DNA of 38,694 nt from an uncultured Alistipes sp. (GTDB lineage: Bacteria > Bacteroidota > Bacteroidia > Bacteroidales > Rikenellaceae): NCBI GenBank assembly GCA_900768015.1, contig CAAGBI010000033.1:1-38694 (forward strand). Direction: 5' to 3'. Every line of letters starts with the position of its first letter. The stretch's first letter is position 1. Both the position numbers and the translations under genes were made by a program. The notes under the pieces are model-generated. The model was not told the DNA's origin. It did not search any database and worked only from the letters and a program-made list of their open reading frames with translations. Shown here one piece after another: positions 32,425 to 38,694 of the stretch.

Positions 32425-32432
32425 CAAAGTTA
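32425..32432 (-). promoter_or_regulatory. Promoter -7 element of the candidate ncRNA
   Basis: TAACTTTG on the minus strand is an exact -7 consensus. The -33 region is only a weak match (ATTG at 32455-32458). Confidence 0.6.
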
Positions 32433-32437
32433 TAAAA

Positions 32438-32481
32438 AAAATCGTAATACTAGCCAATAGTAGGCTAATAATTACGATTTA
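32438..32481 (-). terminator. Hairpin terminator upstream of the ncRNA promoter
   Basis: ATCGTAAT (32441-32448) pairs with ATTACGAT (32471-32478), and TAGCC pairs with GGCTA inside. A run of seven to eight U would follow on the minus strand. From here to the tRNA terminator (32482-32697) no gene is supported. That stretch holds CTGGTAT/ATACCAG (near 32640-32670) and TAGGC/GCCTA (near 32590-32605) hairpins of unknown meaning. Confidence 0.65.
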
Positions 32482-32699
32482 CAATGCTTTTGTAATTGTA
32501 TAGTCTATCGTGTGTTAATTTTTGTTCGCGCAACCGCCCATTAAGGTGAGTCCAGCGGCTATTTGTATAAGAGTGGGGTAGTGAGATTAGGCGTAGCCTA
32601 TGGCTGGATTGTTGGATGTGGTAAGTTTATTTGCTGGTATCTAACAGATTAACCATACCAGATATTACGCTATCCTCTCTTGTCACCCATACATGCCAC

Positions 32700-32729
32700 A
32701 AAAAAAAGAGAGAAACTCTCGTTTCTCTC
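32700..32729 (-). terminator. Terminator of tRNA-Leu
   Basis: GAGAGAAAC / GTTTCTCTC with a 4-nt loop and a run of seven to eight U on the minus strand. Confidence 0.85.
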
Positions 32730-32736
32730 CTCTTAG

Positions 32737-32820
32737 TACCCAGAGCCGGGGTCGAACCGGCACAGGGGTGAACCTACTGGTGTTTGAGACCAGCGCGTCT
32801 ACCGATTCCGCCATCTGGGC
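32737..32820 (-). tRNA. tRNA-Leu (anticodon CAA)
   Basis: This 84-nt class II tRNA has acceptor stem GCCCAGA/TCTGGGT with a G-U first pair. It has a D-arm with GGCGGAATCGGTAGAC, anticodon stem CTGGT/ACCAG around loop CTCAAAC (anticodon CAA), a long variable arm, and the T-loop GGTTCGACCC. The discriminator base is A, as in leucine tRNAs. CCA is not encoded. It has its own promoter and terminator and reads UUG codons. Confidence 0.95.
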
Positions 32821-32845
32821 ATCAGTGTTTGACTGATTTCGAGCG

Positions 32846-32876
32846 CAAAGATAGACATTATTTTATATCCTGCAAA
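32846..32876 (-). promoter_or_regulatory. Promoter of tRNA-Leu
   Basis: On the minus strand TTTG (32873-32876), 19-nt spacer, TATCTTTG (32846-32853): exact consensus, about 25 nt upstream of the mature 5' end. Confidence 0.8.
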
Positions 32877-32970
32877 ATTTTCGACAACTTTTTTACTATT
32901 TTTTTGTTCTTTATCTGCGAAGTGGTGTCTATGTGTCTATGCCACAATCGTTTGCATGTAAAACAAAAAA

Positions 32971-32993
32971 TGCCGATAGCGGAACTATCGGCA
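32971..32993 (-). terminator. Terminator after the sigma factor and small ORF
   Basis: TGCCGATAG / CTATCGGCA with a 5-nt loop, followed by a U-rich run on the minus strand. The stop codon of the 47-aa ORF lies inside the stem. Confidence 0.85.
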
Positions 32994-33128
32994 CTCGTTG
33001 CTGCACTTGAAGATGTCGGTGAGGTATGTGTCCAAGAAGAGTAGGTCGGCATCATCCTGCACCACATCGTTCATCAATAAGTGCTCCTCACTGTAGAGAT
33101 TAAGTGTTCGTGGGTCGATTTCACTCAT
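32985..33128 (-). CDS. Small acidic 47-residue protein downstream of the ECF sigma gene
   Basis: An ATG at 33128 opens a frame of 47 codons ending at TAG inside the terminator. The translation starts MSEIDPRTLNLYSEEHLLMND and ends FKCSNECR, with many Asp/Glu in the middle (VVQDDADLLFLDTYLTDIF). It lies 72 nt after the sigma factor stop with no promoter of its own, and the shared terminator follows directly, so it is probably in the same transcript. Its start codon is at the base of a perfect 10-bp hairpin (33127-33164). No family is recognised. An amphipathic acidic peptide in this position could bind the sigma factor, but that is speculation. Confidence 0.5.
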   Translation of the reverse strand: MSEIDPRTLNLYSEEHLLMNDVVQDDADLLFLDTYLTDIFKCSNECR

Positions 33129-33164
33129 AGGCAAACCATGTTAAAAGTGTGATTGTTTGCCTAT
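33127..33164 (-). promoter_or_regulatory. Perfect hairpin covering the start codon of the 47-aa ORF
   Basis: On the minus strand ATAGGCAAAC pairs with GTTTGCCTAT around an 18-nt AT-rich loop. The last two stem bases are the A and U of the AUG. No U-run follows, so it does not look like a terminator. It may control translation of the small ORF or the 3' end of the sigma mRNA. Confidence 0.6.
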
Positions 33165-33200
33165 ATAACGCCCCGCACGAACGCTTATTGTGTGAGTGTG

Positions 33201-33785
33201 TTAATTTAATACGATATTTTTCTCCTTAATCATGCGGCGAAGGTTGATAAGCGCATAACGCATACGACCCAATGCAGTGTTGATGCTCACATCTGTCTGC
33301 TCGGCAATCTCCTGGAACGATAGCTTCGAGTAGTAGCGTAGGCGCACCACCTCCTGCTGCTCCTCGGGCAGTAGGTCGATAAGGTCGCGTATGGTCTGCT
33401 CCATCTCGCCATGCACGAGTTCATCCTCGGTTGTAGGCTCCGAGAAGCGCATGGTGCCTATGATGTCGTAGCCCGCCTCGCTCTCGTTGACCTGACGGCT
33501 CGCCTTCTCGCGACGGAAGTAGTCCAAGACGCGGTTGTGTGCGATGCGTAGCACCCACGAGAGGAACTTACCCGAATCGGTGTAGCGACCCTCGTCGATG
33601 ACCTTTACGGCCTTAATGAATGTCTCCTGGAAAATGTCGTCAGCGATGTCGTCGTTACGCACCATCATGCCGATGTAATTACGCACGCGCACTGAATGAC
33701 GCTCGATAAGTTCAGATATAGCACTCCTATCTCCCGAAATGTAGTTGTTAAGCAATACACGATCGCTCAATGATGTCACATTCAT
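33201..33785 (-). CDS. ECF-type RNA polymerase sigma factor
   Basis: This 194-residue sigma-70 family protein has region 2 (about residues 20-92, NDDIADDIFQETFIKAVKVI and FLSWVLRIAHNRVLDYFRRE) and region 4 (about 135-185, EEQQEVVRLRYYSKLSFQEIAEQTDVSINTALGRMRYAL), with no regions 1 or 3. No classical anti-sigma gene follows, only a 47-residue acidic ORF. The protein has a longer linker between regions 2 and 4 than most ECF factors. Its target genes are unknown. A possible promoter lies upstream (33867-33897). The gene is the first of a short transcript ending at 32971. Confidence 0.93.
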   Translation of the reverse strand: MNVTSLSDRVLLNNYISGDRSAISELIERHSVRVRNYIGMMVRNDDIADDIFQETFIKAVKVIDEGRYTDSGKFLSWVLRIAHNRVLDYFRREKASRQVNESEAGYDIIGTMRFSEPTTEDELVHGEMEQTIRDLIDLLPEEQQEVVRLRYYSKLSFQEIAEQTDVSINTALGRMRYALINLRRMIKEKNIVLN

Positions 33786-33866
33786 ACTCTTCTATGTTAA
33801 TGGTTCAAGAGCAGAAATTCTTCGATAGGCACTATAGTTTTTAGTTAATAATTCTTGTTTTCGATT

Positions 33867-33897
33867 GCAAGATATAAATAATATTTCAAACCACAAA
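33867..33897 (-). promoter_or_regulatory. Candidate promoter of the ECF sigma gene
   Basis: On the minus strand TTTG (33894-33897), 19-nt spacer, TATCTTGC (33867-33874), a near match to the consensus. Confidence 0.45.
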
Positions 33898-34098
33898 ATA
33901 TTTATTTAATTGCTGCGTTGTGCACCTAAGACAGAATTTCACGGTGCGCATACGGCAAACAGCGTGCCAATGAGTGAGTTACGAAGCGCAAATATCTGAT
34001 TTGTGTGGTATGATGTCTGCGGTGAAGCGACCAAATTGGTGGGCGAAATGACACACTATTTTTTCGCCATTTGCGTTTTCGCTCCCATATCATTCCCA

Positions 34099-34147
34099 AT
34101 TACTCACTGCTCATTACTAATTGCTCATTGCTCATTGCTAATTCCTC
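34099..34147. repeat. Solo heptad tandem array (ATTGCTC/ATTACTA type)
   Basis: Seven 7-nt units in a row (ATTACTC, ACTGCTC, ATTACTA, ATTGCTC twice, ATTGCTA, ATTCCTC) lie in the 574-nt gap before gyrA. It is the same repeat type as the pair flanking the four-helix-bundle gene but with no such gene here. Nearby, GGCGAAA/TTTCGCC (34042-34068) could form a hairpin. I see no gene in 33786-34359. Confidence 0.85.
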
Positions 34148-34266
34148 GTCGCCCTCGCCCTCCCCTTTGCCCAAAATGCCAATGCGCTTAAAACGCCTAA
34201 AAAGGGGCATTACGGCGAATATTTCAATAAAAGAGTCTCTCGGGGCTTTACTTTTTTGCCACATCG

Positions 34267-34298
34267 TTTGCTTAAATCGAAAATAAAGCGTAAATTTG
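34267..34298 (+). promoter_or_regulatory. Promoter of gyrA
   Basis: TTTG at 34267-34270, 20-nt spacer, TAAATTTG at 34291-34298: exact consensus, leader about 55-60 nt. Confidence 0.8.
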
Positions 34299-34359
34299 CG
34301 GGTCTATATATTTATATAGGTGAGCAAAACTGAAGAGATAAAATTTATATATATTGATA

Positions 34360-36933
34360 ATGGAGAACATGACTCAAGAGTTGAACAACAACACGAGTGA
34401 GACCACTGGAGGACGCATCGTCCAGGTCAACCTCGAGGAGCAGATGAAAGCGGCATATATCGACTACTCGATGTCGGTAATCGTGTCACGTGCGCTGCCC
34501 GATGTGCGTGACGGCTTGAAACCCGTACACCGTCGTATTTTGTATGATATGGCTGCTGAGCTTAACCTCTCATCTGACAAGCCTACTCGTAAGAGTGCCC
34601 GTATTGTCGGTGATGTGCTCGGTAAGTTCCACCCCCATGGCGATAGCTCAGTGTATGAGGCTATGGTGCGTATGGCGCAGGATTGGTCTATGCGTTATCC
34701 CTTGGTTGAGGGTCAGGGTAACTTCGGTTCTATGGATGGTGACTCGCCCGCGGCTATGCGTTACACCGAGGCACGCATGCAGAAGATTACCGACGAGGTT
34801 ATGGCCGATATCGAGAAGGAGACTATCGACTGGGGCTTGAACTTCGATGATACATTGAAGGAGCCTACCGTATTGCCCACAAAGATTCCTTTGTTGCTCG
34901 TAAACGGTGCCAGCGGTATCGCCGTAGGTATGGCTACCAACATGGCGCCCCACAACTTGGGCGAGGTTGTAGATGCCTGCTGCGCATATATCGACAACCC
35001 CGAGTGTGAGTGCGAGGAGTTGTTGGACTATGTTAAGGGCCCCGACTTCCCCACAGGTGGTATCATCTACGGCTATGAGGGTGTTAAGGAGGCGTTGCTC
35101 ACAGGTCGTGGCCGCGTTGTTATGCGTGCTAAGACCGAGATCGAGCACACAGCTTCGGGTCGTGAGTGCATCGTAATCACCGAGATACCATACATGGTCA
35201 ACAAGGCAGATATGATTAAGCGTATCGCCGACCTTATCAACGAGAAGAAGATTGAGGGTATCTCATACATCAACGATGAGTCTGACCGCCAGGGTATGCG
35301 TATCGTCATCATCTTGAAGCAGGATGCTGTGGCGAGCGTTGTTCTCAATACGCTCTACAAGAATACTCCCTTGCAGACATCGTTCGCGGTTAACAACATC
35401 GCGTTGGTTAATGGCCGCCCACAGTTGCTTAACCTCAAGGAGCTTATCCGCCACTTCGTAGACCACCGCCACGATGTCATCGTGCGCCGTTCGCGCTTCG
35501 ATTTGCAGAAGGCTCAGGAGCGCCTCCACATTGTTCAGGGCTTGCTCATCGCACAGGATAACATCGACGAGGTTGTACACATCATCCGCTCGTCGAAGAC
35601 CAACGAGGAGGCGCGCACACGCCTTCAGGAGCGCTTCAACCTCTCGGATTTGCAGTCGGCAGCCATCATGGAGATGCGCTTGCGTCAGCTCACAGGCTTG
35701 CAGCGCGAGCAGCTCGAGGCGGAGCGTGACGAGTTGATGAAGACCATCGACTACCTCAACGCTGTGCTTGCGAATGTAGATATGCAGATGCAGATTATCA
35801 AGGACGAGCTCCAGGAGATGAAGGAGAAGTATGGCGACGAGCGCCGCTCGGAGATCATCTACTCGTCTGAGGAGTTTAATCCTGAGGACTTCTATGCTGA
35901 TGACGACATGGTAATCACCATCTCGCACATGGGCTACATCAAGCGTACTCCATTGGCCGAGTACCGCACACAGAACCGTGGTGGTAAGGGCGCTAAGGGT
36001 AGCGCAACACGCGATGAGGACTTCATCGAGCACATCTATGTTGCATCTATGCACAACACGATGATGTTCTTCACGGAGATGGGTCGCTGCTACTGGCTCA
36101 AGGTCTACCAGATTCCTGAGGGCACACGCTCATCTAAGGGTCGCGCCATCCAGAATGTCATCCAGATTGAGCCTGGCGATAAGGTGCGTGCATATATCAA
36201 CACTAAGAACCTCAACGACAAGGAGTTTGTAGAGAATAACTACCTTGTTATGTGTACTAAGCGTGGTATCGTTAAGAAGACAACACTTGAGGATTATTCA
36301 CGCCCGCGTACTAATGGCGTCAAGGCAATCGTTATTAGAGAGGGAGACCAGTTGTTGGAGGTTAAGCTCACAAGTGGCAATGCCGAGATTATGATTGCTG
36401 CACGCGAGGGTCGTGCCATCCGCTTCAACGAGTCTACGGTGCGTCCTATGGGTCGTGTCAGCTCGGGTGTGCGCGCTATCTCTATCGAGGACGACAACGA
36501 GGTTATCGGCATGATTGCCATCGAGCCCGACTCTAAGGAGGATGTACTCGTGCTCTCGGAGAATGGCTACGGTAAGCGTACCGACCTCGATGAGTACCGC
36601 ATCACAAACCGCGGTGGTAAGGGTGTCAAGACTATCAATGTTACGGAGAAGACGGGTAAGCTTATCTCTATCCAGGCCGTGACAGACGATAACGACCTTA
36701 TGATTATCAACCGCTCGGGCCTCACCATCCGCACATCGGCAGACCAGATTCGCGTTGCGGGTCGTGCGACACAGGGTGTTAAGGTCATCGACTTGCGCGA
36801 GGGTGACTCTATCGCATCGGTAACGGCTGTCCCCAAGACCGAGGAGGATGAGACCGTTGAGGGCGTAGAGACAACCGTAGAGGCTGTGGCAGATGCTGCG
36901 GTGGAGAACGCAACAGAGAATGTAAACGAATAA
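34360..36933 (+). CDS. gyrA: DNA gyrase subunit A
   Basis: The 857-residue type II topoisomerase subunit breaks and rejoins DNA to introduce negative supercoils with GyrB. I use ATG 34360 rather than the TTG two codons earlier. The catalytic tyrosine is Y135 in AAMRYTEAR. The quinolone-resistance region HPHGDSSVYEAMVRMAQ has Ser at the E. coli S83 position (S96) and Glu at the D87 position (E100), so the key serine is unmutated. A GyrA box-like QNRGGKG starts the C-terminal beta-pinwheel domain, and a TNRGGKG repeat occurs later in it. An acidic tail ends the protein. It is 21 nt upstream of the TPR gene. Confidence 0.98.
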   Translation: MENMTQELNNNTSETTGGRIVQVNLEEQMKAAYIDYSMSVIVSRALPDVRDGLKPVHRRILYDMAAELNLSSDKPTRKSARIVGDVLGKFHPHGDSSVYEAMVRMAQDWSMRYPLVEGQGNFGSMDGDSPAAMRYTEARMQKITDEVMADIEKETIDWGLNFDDTLKEPTVLPTKIPLLLVNGASGIAVGMATNMAPHNLGEVVDACCAYIDNPECECEELLDYVKGPDFPTGGIIYGYEGVKEALLTGRGRVVMRAKTEIEHTASGRECIVITEIPYMVNKADMIKRIADLINEKKIEGISYINDESDRQGMRIVIILKQDAVASVVLNTLYKNTPLQTSFAVNNIALVNGRPQLLNLKELIRHFVDHRHDVIVRRSRFDLQKAQERLHIVQGLLIAQDNIDEVVHIIRSSKTNEEARTRLQERFNLSDLQSAAIMEMRLRQLTGLQREQLEAERDELMKTIDYLNAVLANVDMQMQIIKDELQEMKEKYGDERRSEIIYSSEEFNPEDFYADDDMVITISHMGYIKRTPLAEYRTQNRGGKGAKGSATRDEDFIEHIYVASMHNTMMFFTEMGRCYWLKVYQIPEGTRSSKGRAIQNVIQIEPGDKVRAYINTKNLNDKEFVENNYLVMCTKRGIVKKTTLEDYSRPRTNGVKAIVIREGDQLLEVKLTSGNAEIMIAAREGRAIRFNESTVRPMGRVSSGVRAISIEDDNEVIGMIAIEPDSKEDVLVLSENGYGKRTDLDEYRITNRGGKGVKTINVTEKTGKLISIQAVTDDNDLMIINRSGLTIRTSADQIRVAGRATQGVKVIDLREGDSIASVTAVPKTEEDETVEGVETTVEAVADAAVENATENVNE

Positions 36934-36954
36934 TAACTTAATAAACAACCAATT

Positions 36955-38313
36955 ATGAAGAAAGTATTGTTTTTGGTGGCTGCAATGTTCGCATTGGCAT
37001 TGCCCGCTGCAAATGCACAGAAGGTAGCTACAGCTAAGGAGCTCGCAAAGCTAGAGAAGGCTGATGCAACAGTTTTGGATGCAAAGAAGGGTTTGAAGGC
37101 ATCTTCATGGGTAGCTCGCGCTAACGCCTATGCCAACGCCTACATCCTTCCCACTAAGGAGCTTGGTCAAGGTATCCCCGCACAGGTGCTCCAGATGAAT
37201 GTAGGTAACCCCGAGGGCTCTTACGAGTCTACATTCCAGGGTATGCCCTCAATCGTATTCTCTTACGAGTATGTTGATGTATATCTCGATCCCGCAACTG
37301 GCTTCATCCAGGGCTGGGAGCAGAAGCTCGCTATCAAGGAGAACCTCGCAGAGACAGCTATCGAGTCTATGGCTAAGGCTTACGAGATGGACCCCAAGCA
37401 GGAGTCTAAGATTGCCTCTATCGCTTTGACACTCTCTAACGCTCTTGCACAGCAGGGTGACGCGCTCAACAACATGGGCCACACTGCAGAGGCTGCGCAG
37501 TCATTCCTCACAGCGTTCCAGGCGCTCACAGTTGTTCCCTCAACAACTCCTAACTTCGACTACCTCTACAACGCAGGTATGCTCATGACAATGTACGCTT
37601 CAACTCTCCAGGGTGACGAGGCTGTTGCAGCATTCAACGCTGGTGAGCAGCTCTTCAACACAGCTCTCGCTTCAGGTTATGAGGATGCTGTGGGTAACAT
37701 CTACTACTTCCTCTTCCACTGCTACTATGGTCAGAAGGAGGCTAACCGCGAGGCAGCTCTTGCTAACGCTAAGGAGGCTCTTCTCGCAGGTATCAAGAAG
37801 TTCCCCAAGAACAACACTATCCTCGATGGCCTCATGCAGCTCTACACTGCTGAGGAGGGCGTAGGTGACCCCGCAGAGCTCGTTACAATGATCGAGAACT
37901 CACTCAACGAGGATCCTACAAACTATGACCTATGGTTCGGTCGTGGTCGTGTGTTCAACGCTCTTAAGAACTACGACGAGTGTATCAAGTCATTCGAGAA
38001 GTGTGTAGAGCTTCGTCCTACAGACTTCGAGCCTAACTTCTACACTGGCTACTTCGTAATCGAGAAGGCTAACGCTCAGGTTGAGGCTCTCAACTCTAAC
38101 TCTAACCTCTCATACGAGCAGTACGAGGCTGAGTACTCAAAGATTAACAACATTTACGCTGAGGCTATTCCATGGCTCGAGCGTGCACACGAGCTCAACC
38201 CCACTGATGGTGCAACTATCGAGTACCTCAACAATCTCTGCTTCCGTCTCCGCGACATGGATGGCATGATGGAGAAGTATAATAAGTATCATGAGTTGTT
38301 CATGAACTTGTAA
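36955..38313 (+). CDS. Secreted tetratricopeptide-repeat protein
   Basis: The 452-residue protein has an N-terminal signal peptide (MKKVLFLVAAMFALALPAANA, cleavage before QK) and no lipobox. The rest is helical. A clear TPR pair covers about residues 315-352 (NYDLWFGRGRVFNALKNYDECIKSFEKCVELRP), with further helices at 405-450 ending in AIPWLERAHELNPTD and MEKYNKYHEL. Earlier helices (about 125-250) look like degenerate TPRs. It is probably periplasmic and scaffolds other proteins. Bacteroidales often carry a TPR gene of this kind after gyrA. It is co-transcribed with gyrA (21-nt gap). Its stop codon is part of the structured element at 38311-38442. Partner unknown. Confidence 0.85.
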   Translation: MKKVLFLVAAMFALALPAANAQKVATAKELAKLEKADATVLDAKKGLKASSWVARANAYANAYILPTKELGQGIPAQVLQMNVGNPEGSYESTFQGMPSIVFSYEYVDVYLDPATGFIQGWEQKLAIKENLAETAIESMAKAYEMDPKQESKIASIALTLSNALAQQGDALNNMGHTAEAAQSFLTAFQALTVVPSTTPNFDYLYNAGMLMTMYASTLQGDEAVAAFNAGEQLFNTALASGYEDAVGNIYYFLFHCYYGQKEANREAALANAKEALLAGIKKFPKNNTILDGLMQLYTAEEGVGDPAELVTMIENSLNEDPTNYDLWFGRGRVFNALKNYDECIKSFEKCVELRPTDFEPNFYTGYFVIEKANAQVEALNSNSNLSYEQYEAEYSKINNIYAEAIPWLERAHELNPTDGATIEYLNNLCFRLRDMDGMMEKYNKYHELFMNL

Positions 38314-38442
38314 TTTGTTGTGATAAGGGGCCGATTGCGGCCCCTAACAAAAAATGGCAGCAATGGGATGTACGCTAAAGTACTACCCATCGCTGCCATT
38401 TTTGCCGAGTGTGGCACTCGGCGCCCTTCTGACAACAAATTA
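38311..38442 (+). ncRNA. Copy C of the recurrent 3'-end structured RNA element
   Basis: P1 TAATTTGTTGT (38311-38321, including the stop codon) pairs 11/11 with ACAACAAATTA (38432-38442). Linker GATAA leads to P2 (38327-38344, GGGGCCG/CGGCCCC with loop ATTG). P3 (38351-38402) has base AAAATGGCAG / CTGCCATTTT and apex GGGATGTAC/GTACTACCC. A fourth hairpin GCCGAGTG/CACTCGGC follows (38404-38422). The linker, P2 position, P3 apex and CCCTTCTG before P1' are shared with the other copies. Confidence 0.65.
38351..38402 (+). terminator. Terminator-like hairpin after the TPR gene
   Basis: Stem AAAATGGCAG / CTGCCATTTT with the conserved GTAC apex. It forms the P3 arm of copy C. Confidence 0.6.
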
Positions 38443-38515
38443 GGTTGCATGTTATGAAAGAGAATCTTCTGCCGCTTATATAACATTGACATATATAAAG
38501 TATAGACAAAAAACC

Positions 38516-38546
38516 AGCTCTCGTTAGCACTGCGCTAACGAGAGCT
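38516..38546 (-). terminator. Terminator of the minus-strand gene at the right edge
   Basis: Perfect stem AGCTCTCGTTAGC / GCTAACGAGAGCT with a 5-nt loop and a U-rich tail on the minus strand (plus-strand ACAAAAAACC). Confidence 0.85.
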
Positions 38547-38571
38547 ATCTTTATAAGCGGGTTGTGTAGAA

Positions 38572-38694
38572 CTAATCTATCTGTACATTATACTCGCCAT
38601 CGTAGTCGGGGGAGATTGCAACGCCTCCCTCGGCCTCCGATGTGAGGAAACGGGCCTTGATCGTAGTGAGCTTACTGCGCACAAGGGGCACCTC
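38572..38694 (-). CDS. C-terminal 40 residues of an exported, possibly fimbrillin-like protein
   Basis: A frame open to the right edge ends at TAG (38572). The visible end includes VPLVRSKLTTIKARFLTSE and then ISPDYDGEYNVQID. The 'VPL.R....I.a.fLT....v.I.pdyd' pattern is like the C-terminal strand of fimbrillin-type (Mfa/DUF6562-like) surface proteins in Bacteroidales, but the fragment is too short to be sure. The strong terminator downstream confirms that it is the last gene of its transcript. Confidence 0.55.
   Translation of the reverse strand, partial: EVPLVRSKLTTIKARFLTSEAEGGVAISPDYDGEYNVQID

Noticed and set aside
33127..33164. Terminator of the sigma factor gene
   Set aside because: The 10-bp hairpin lacks a U-run on the minus strand and has an 18-nt loop; the real terminator is at 32971-32993.
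34003..34286. Two overlapping short frames upstream of gyrA rich in Leu-Leu-Ile-Thr/Ala-Asn-Cys-Ser
   Set aside because: They are translations of the heptad array, in which a period of seven gives a repeating 7-residue pattern.
34621..34680. Quinolone-resistance mutation in gyrA
   Set aside because: The Ser at the E. coli 83 position is intact, and Glu at the position equivalent to D87 is a conservative form probably natural in this group.

Overview
This window reads as the chromosome of a gut-type Bacteroidales, most likely Rikenellaceae/Alistipes-like. That placement is an inference from gene content and style, not from a marker-gene comparison. Evidence includes at least seven promoters of the Bacteroidota type (TTTG, 19-21 nt, TAnnTTTG), start sites without obvious Shine-Dalgarno sequences, many lipoproteins with acidic residues after the lipobox cysteine, BACON-type domains, a GH84 hexosaminidase, a fumarate reductase FrdAB pair, and heptad and nonamer spacer repeats. 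Most of the window is core chromosome. The clearest accessory-looking stretch is the AT-rich 31.1-32.4 kb segment beside a tRNA-Leu gene.

Layout. 1-3133 (+): end of the fumarate reductase flavoprotein gene, frdB, and a cysteine desulfidase-family gene. 3350-11191 (-): a six-gene, tightly spaced operon, ychF - SIMPL protein - gltX - galM - lipid-anchored subtilase - lipoprotein. 11290-14637 (-): trpS - ClC channel/transporter - a four-helix-bundle (23S IVP-type) gene bracketed by inverted heptad repeats. 14810-19003 (+): oxyR with the canonical redox cysteines, then a HAD phosphatase with an apparently leaderless mRNA, then a two-CBM20 4-alpha-glucanotransferase. 19376-23130 (+): two lipoproteins, the second an IdeS/Mac-like (C66) cysteine protease on three Ig-like domains, converging with a secreted GH84 hexosaminidase (23203-25716, -). 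26191-30827 (+): a two-gene lipoprotein operon with a three-hairpin leader. 31152-32153 (-): a small AT-rich hypothetical cluster with a frameshifted member, preceded by a candidate structured ncRNA (about 32199-32421) and tRNA-Leu(CAA). 32985-33785 (-): an ECF sigma factor followed by a 47-aa ORF whose start codon lies in a perfect hairpin. 34360-38313 (+): gyrA and a TPR protein. At the right edge is the C-terminus of a minus-strand, possibly fimbrillin-like protein.

The most interesting structure is a roughly 130-nt RNA-like element present three times (1563-1690, 19001-19133, 38311-38442). Each copy starts at or next to the stop codon of a plus-strand gene. All share a closing stem that covaries between copies, a conserved GATA linker, a P2 hairpin, a P3 terminator-like hairpin whose lower stem differs in sequence but keeps pairing, and a conserved GUAC/GUACUA apex. 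I do not recognise it as a known family. Other structural candidates are the ncRNA near tRNA-Leu, the hairpin-gated small ORF after the sigma factor, and a 124-nt full-length hairpin after the cysteine desulfidase gene.

Functionally, the window combines anaerobic energy metabolism (fumarate reductase), sulfur amino-acid breakdown, peroxide sensing, glycan handling (GH77, GH84, aldose epimerase) and surface proteolysis (S8 and C66-like lipoproteins). This fits a host-associated anaerobe that degrades glycans and proteins at its surface.
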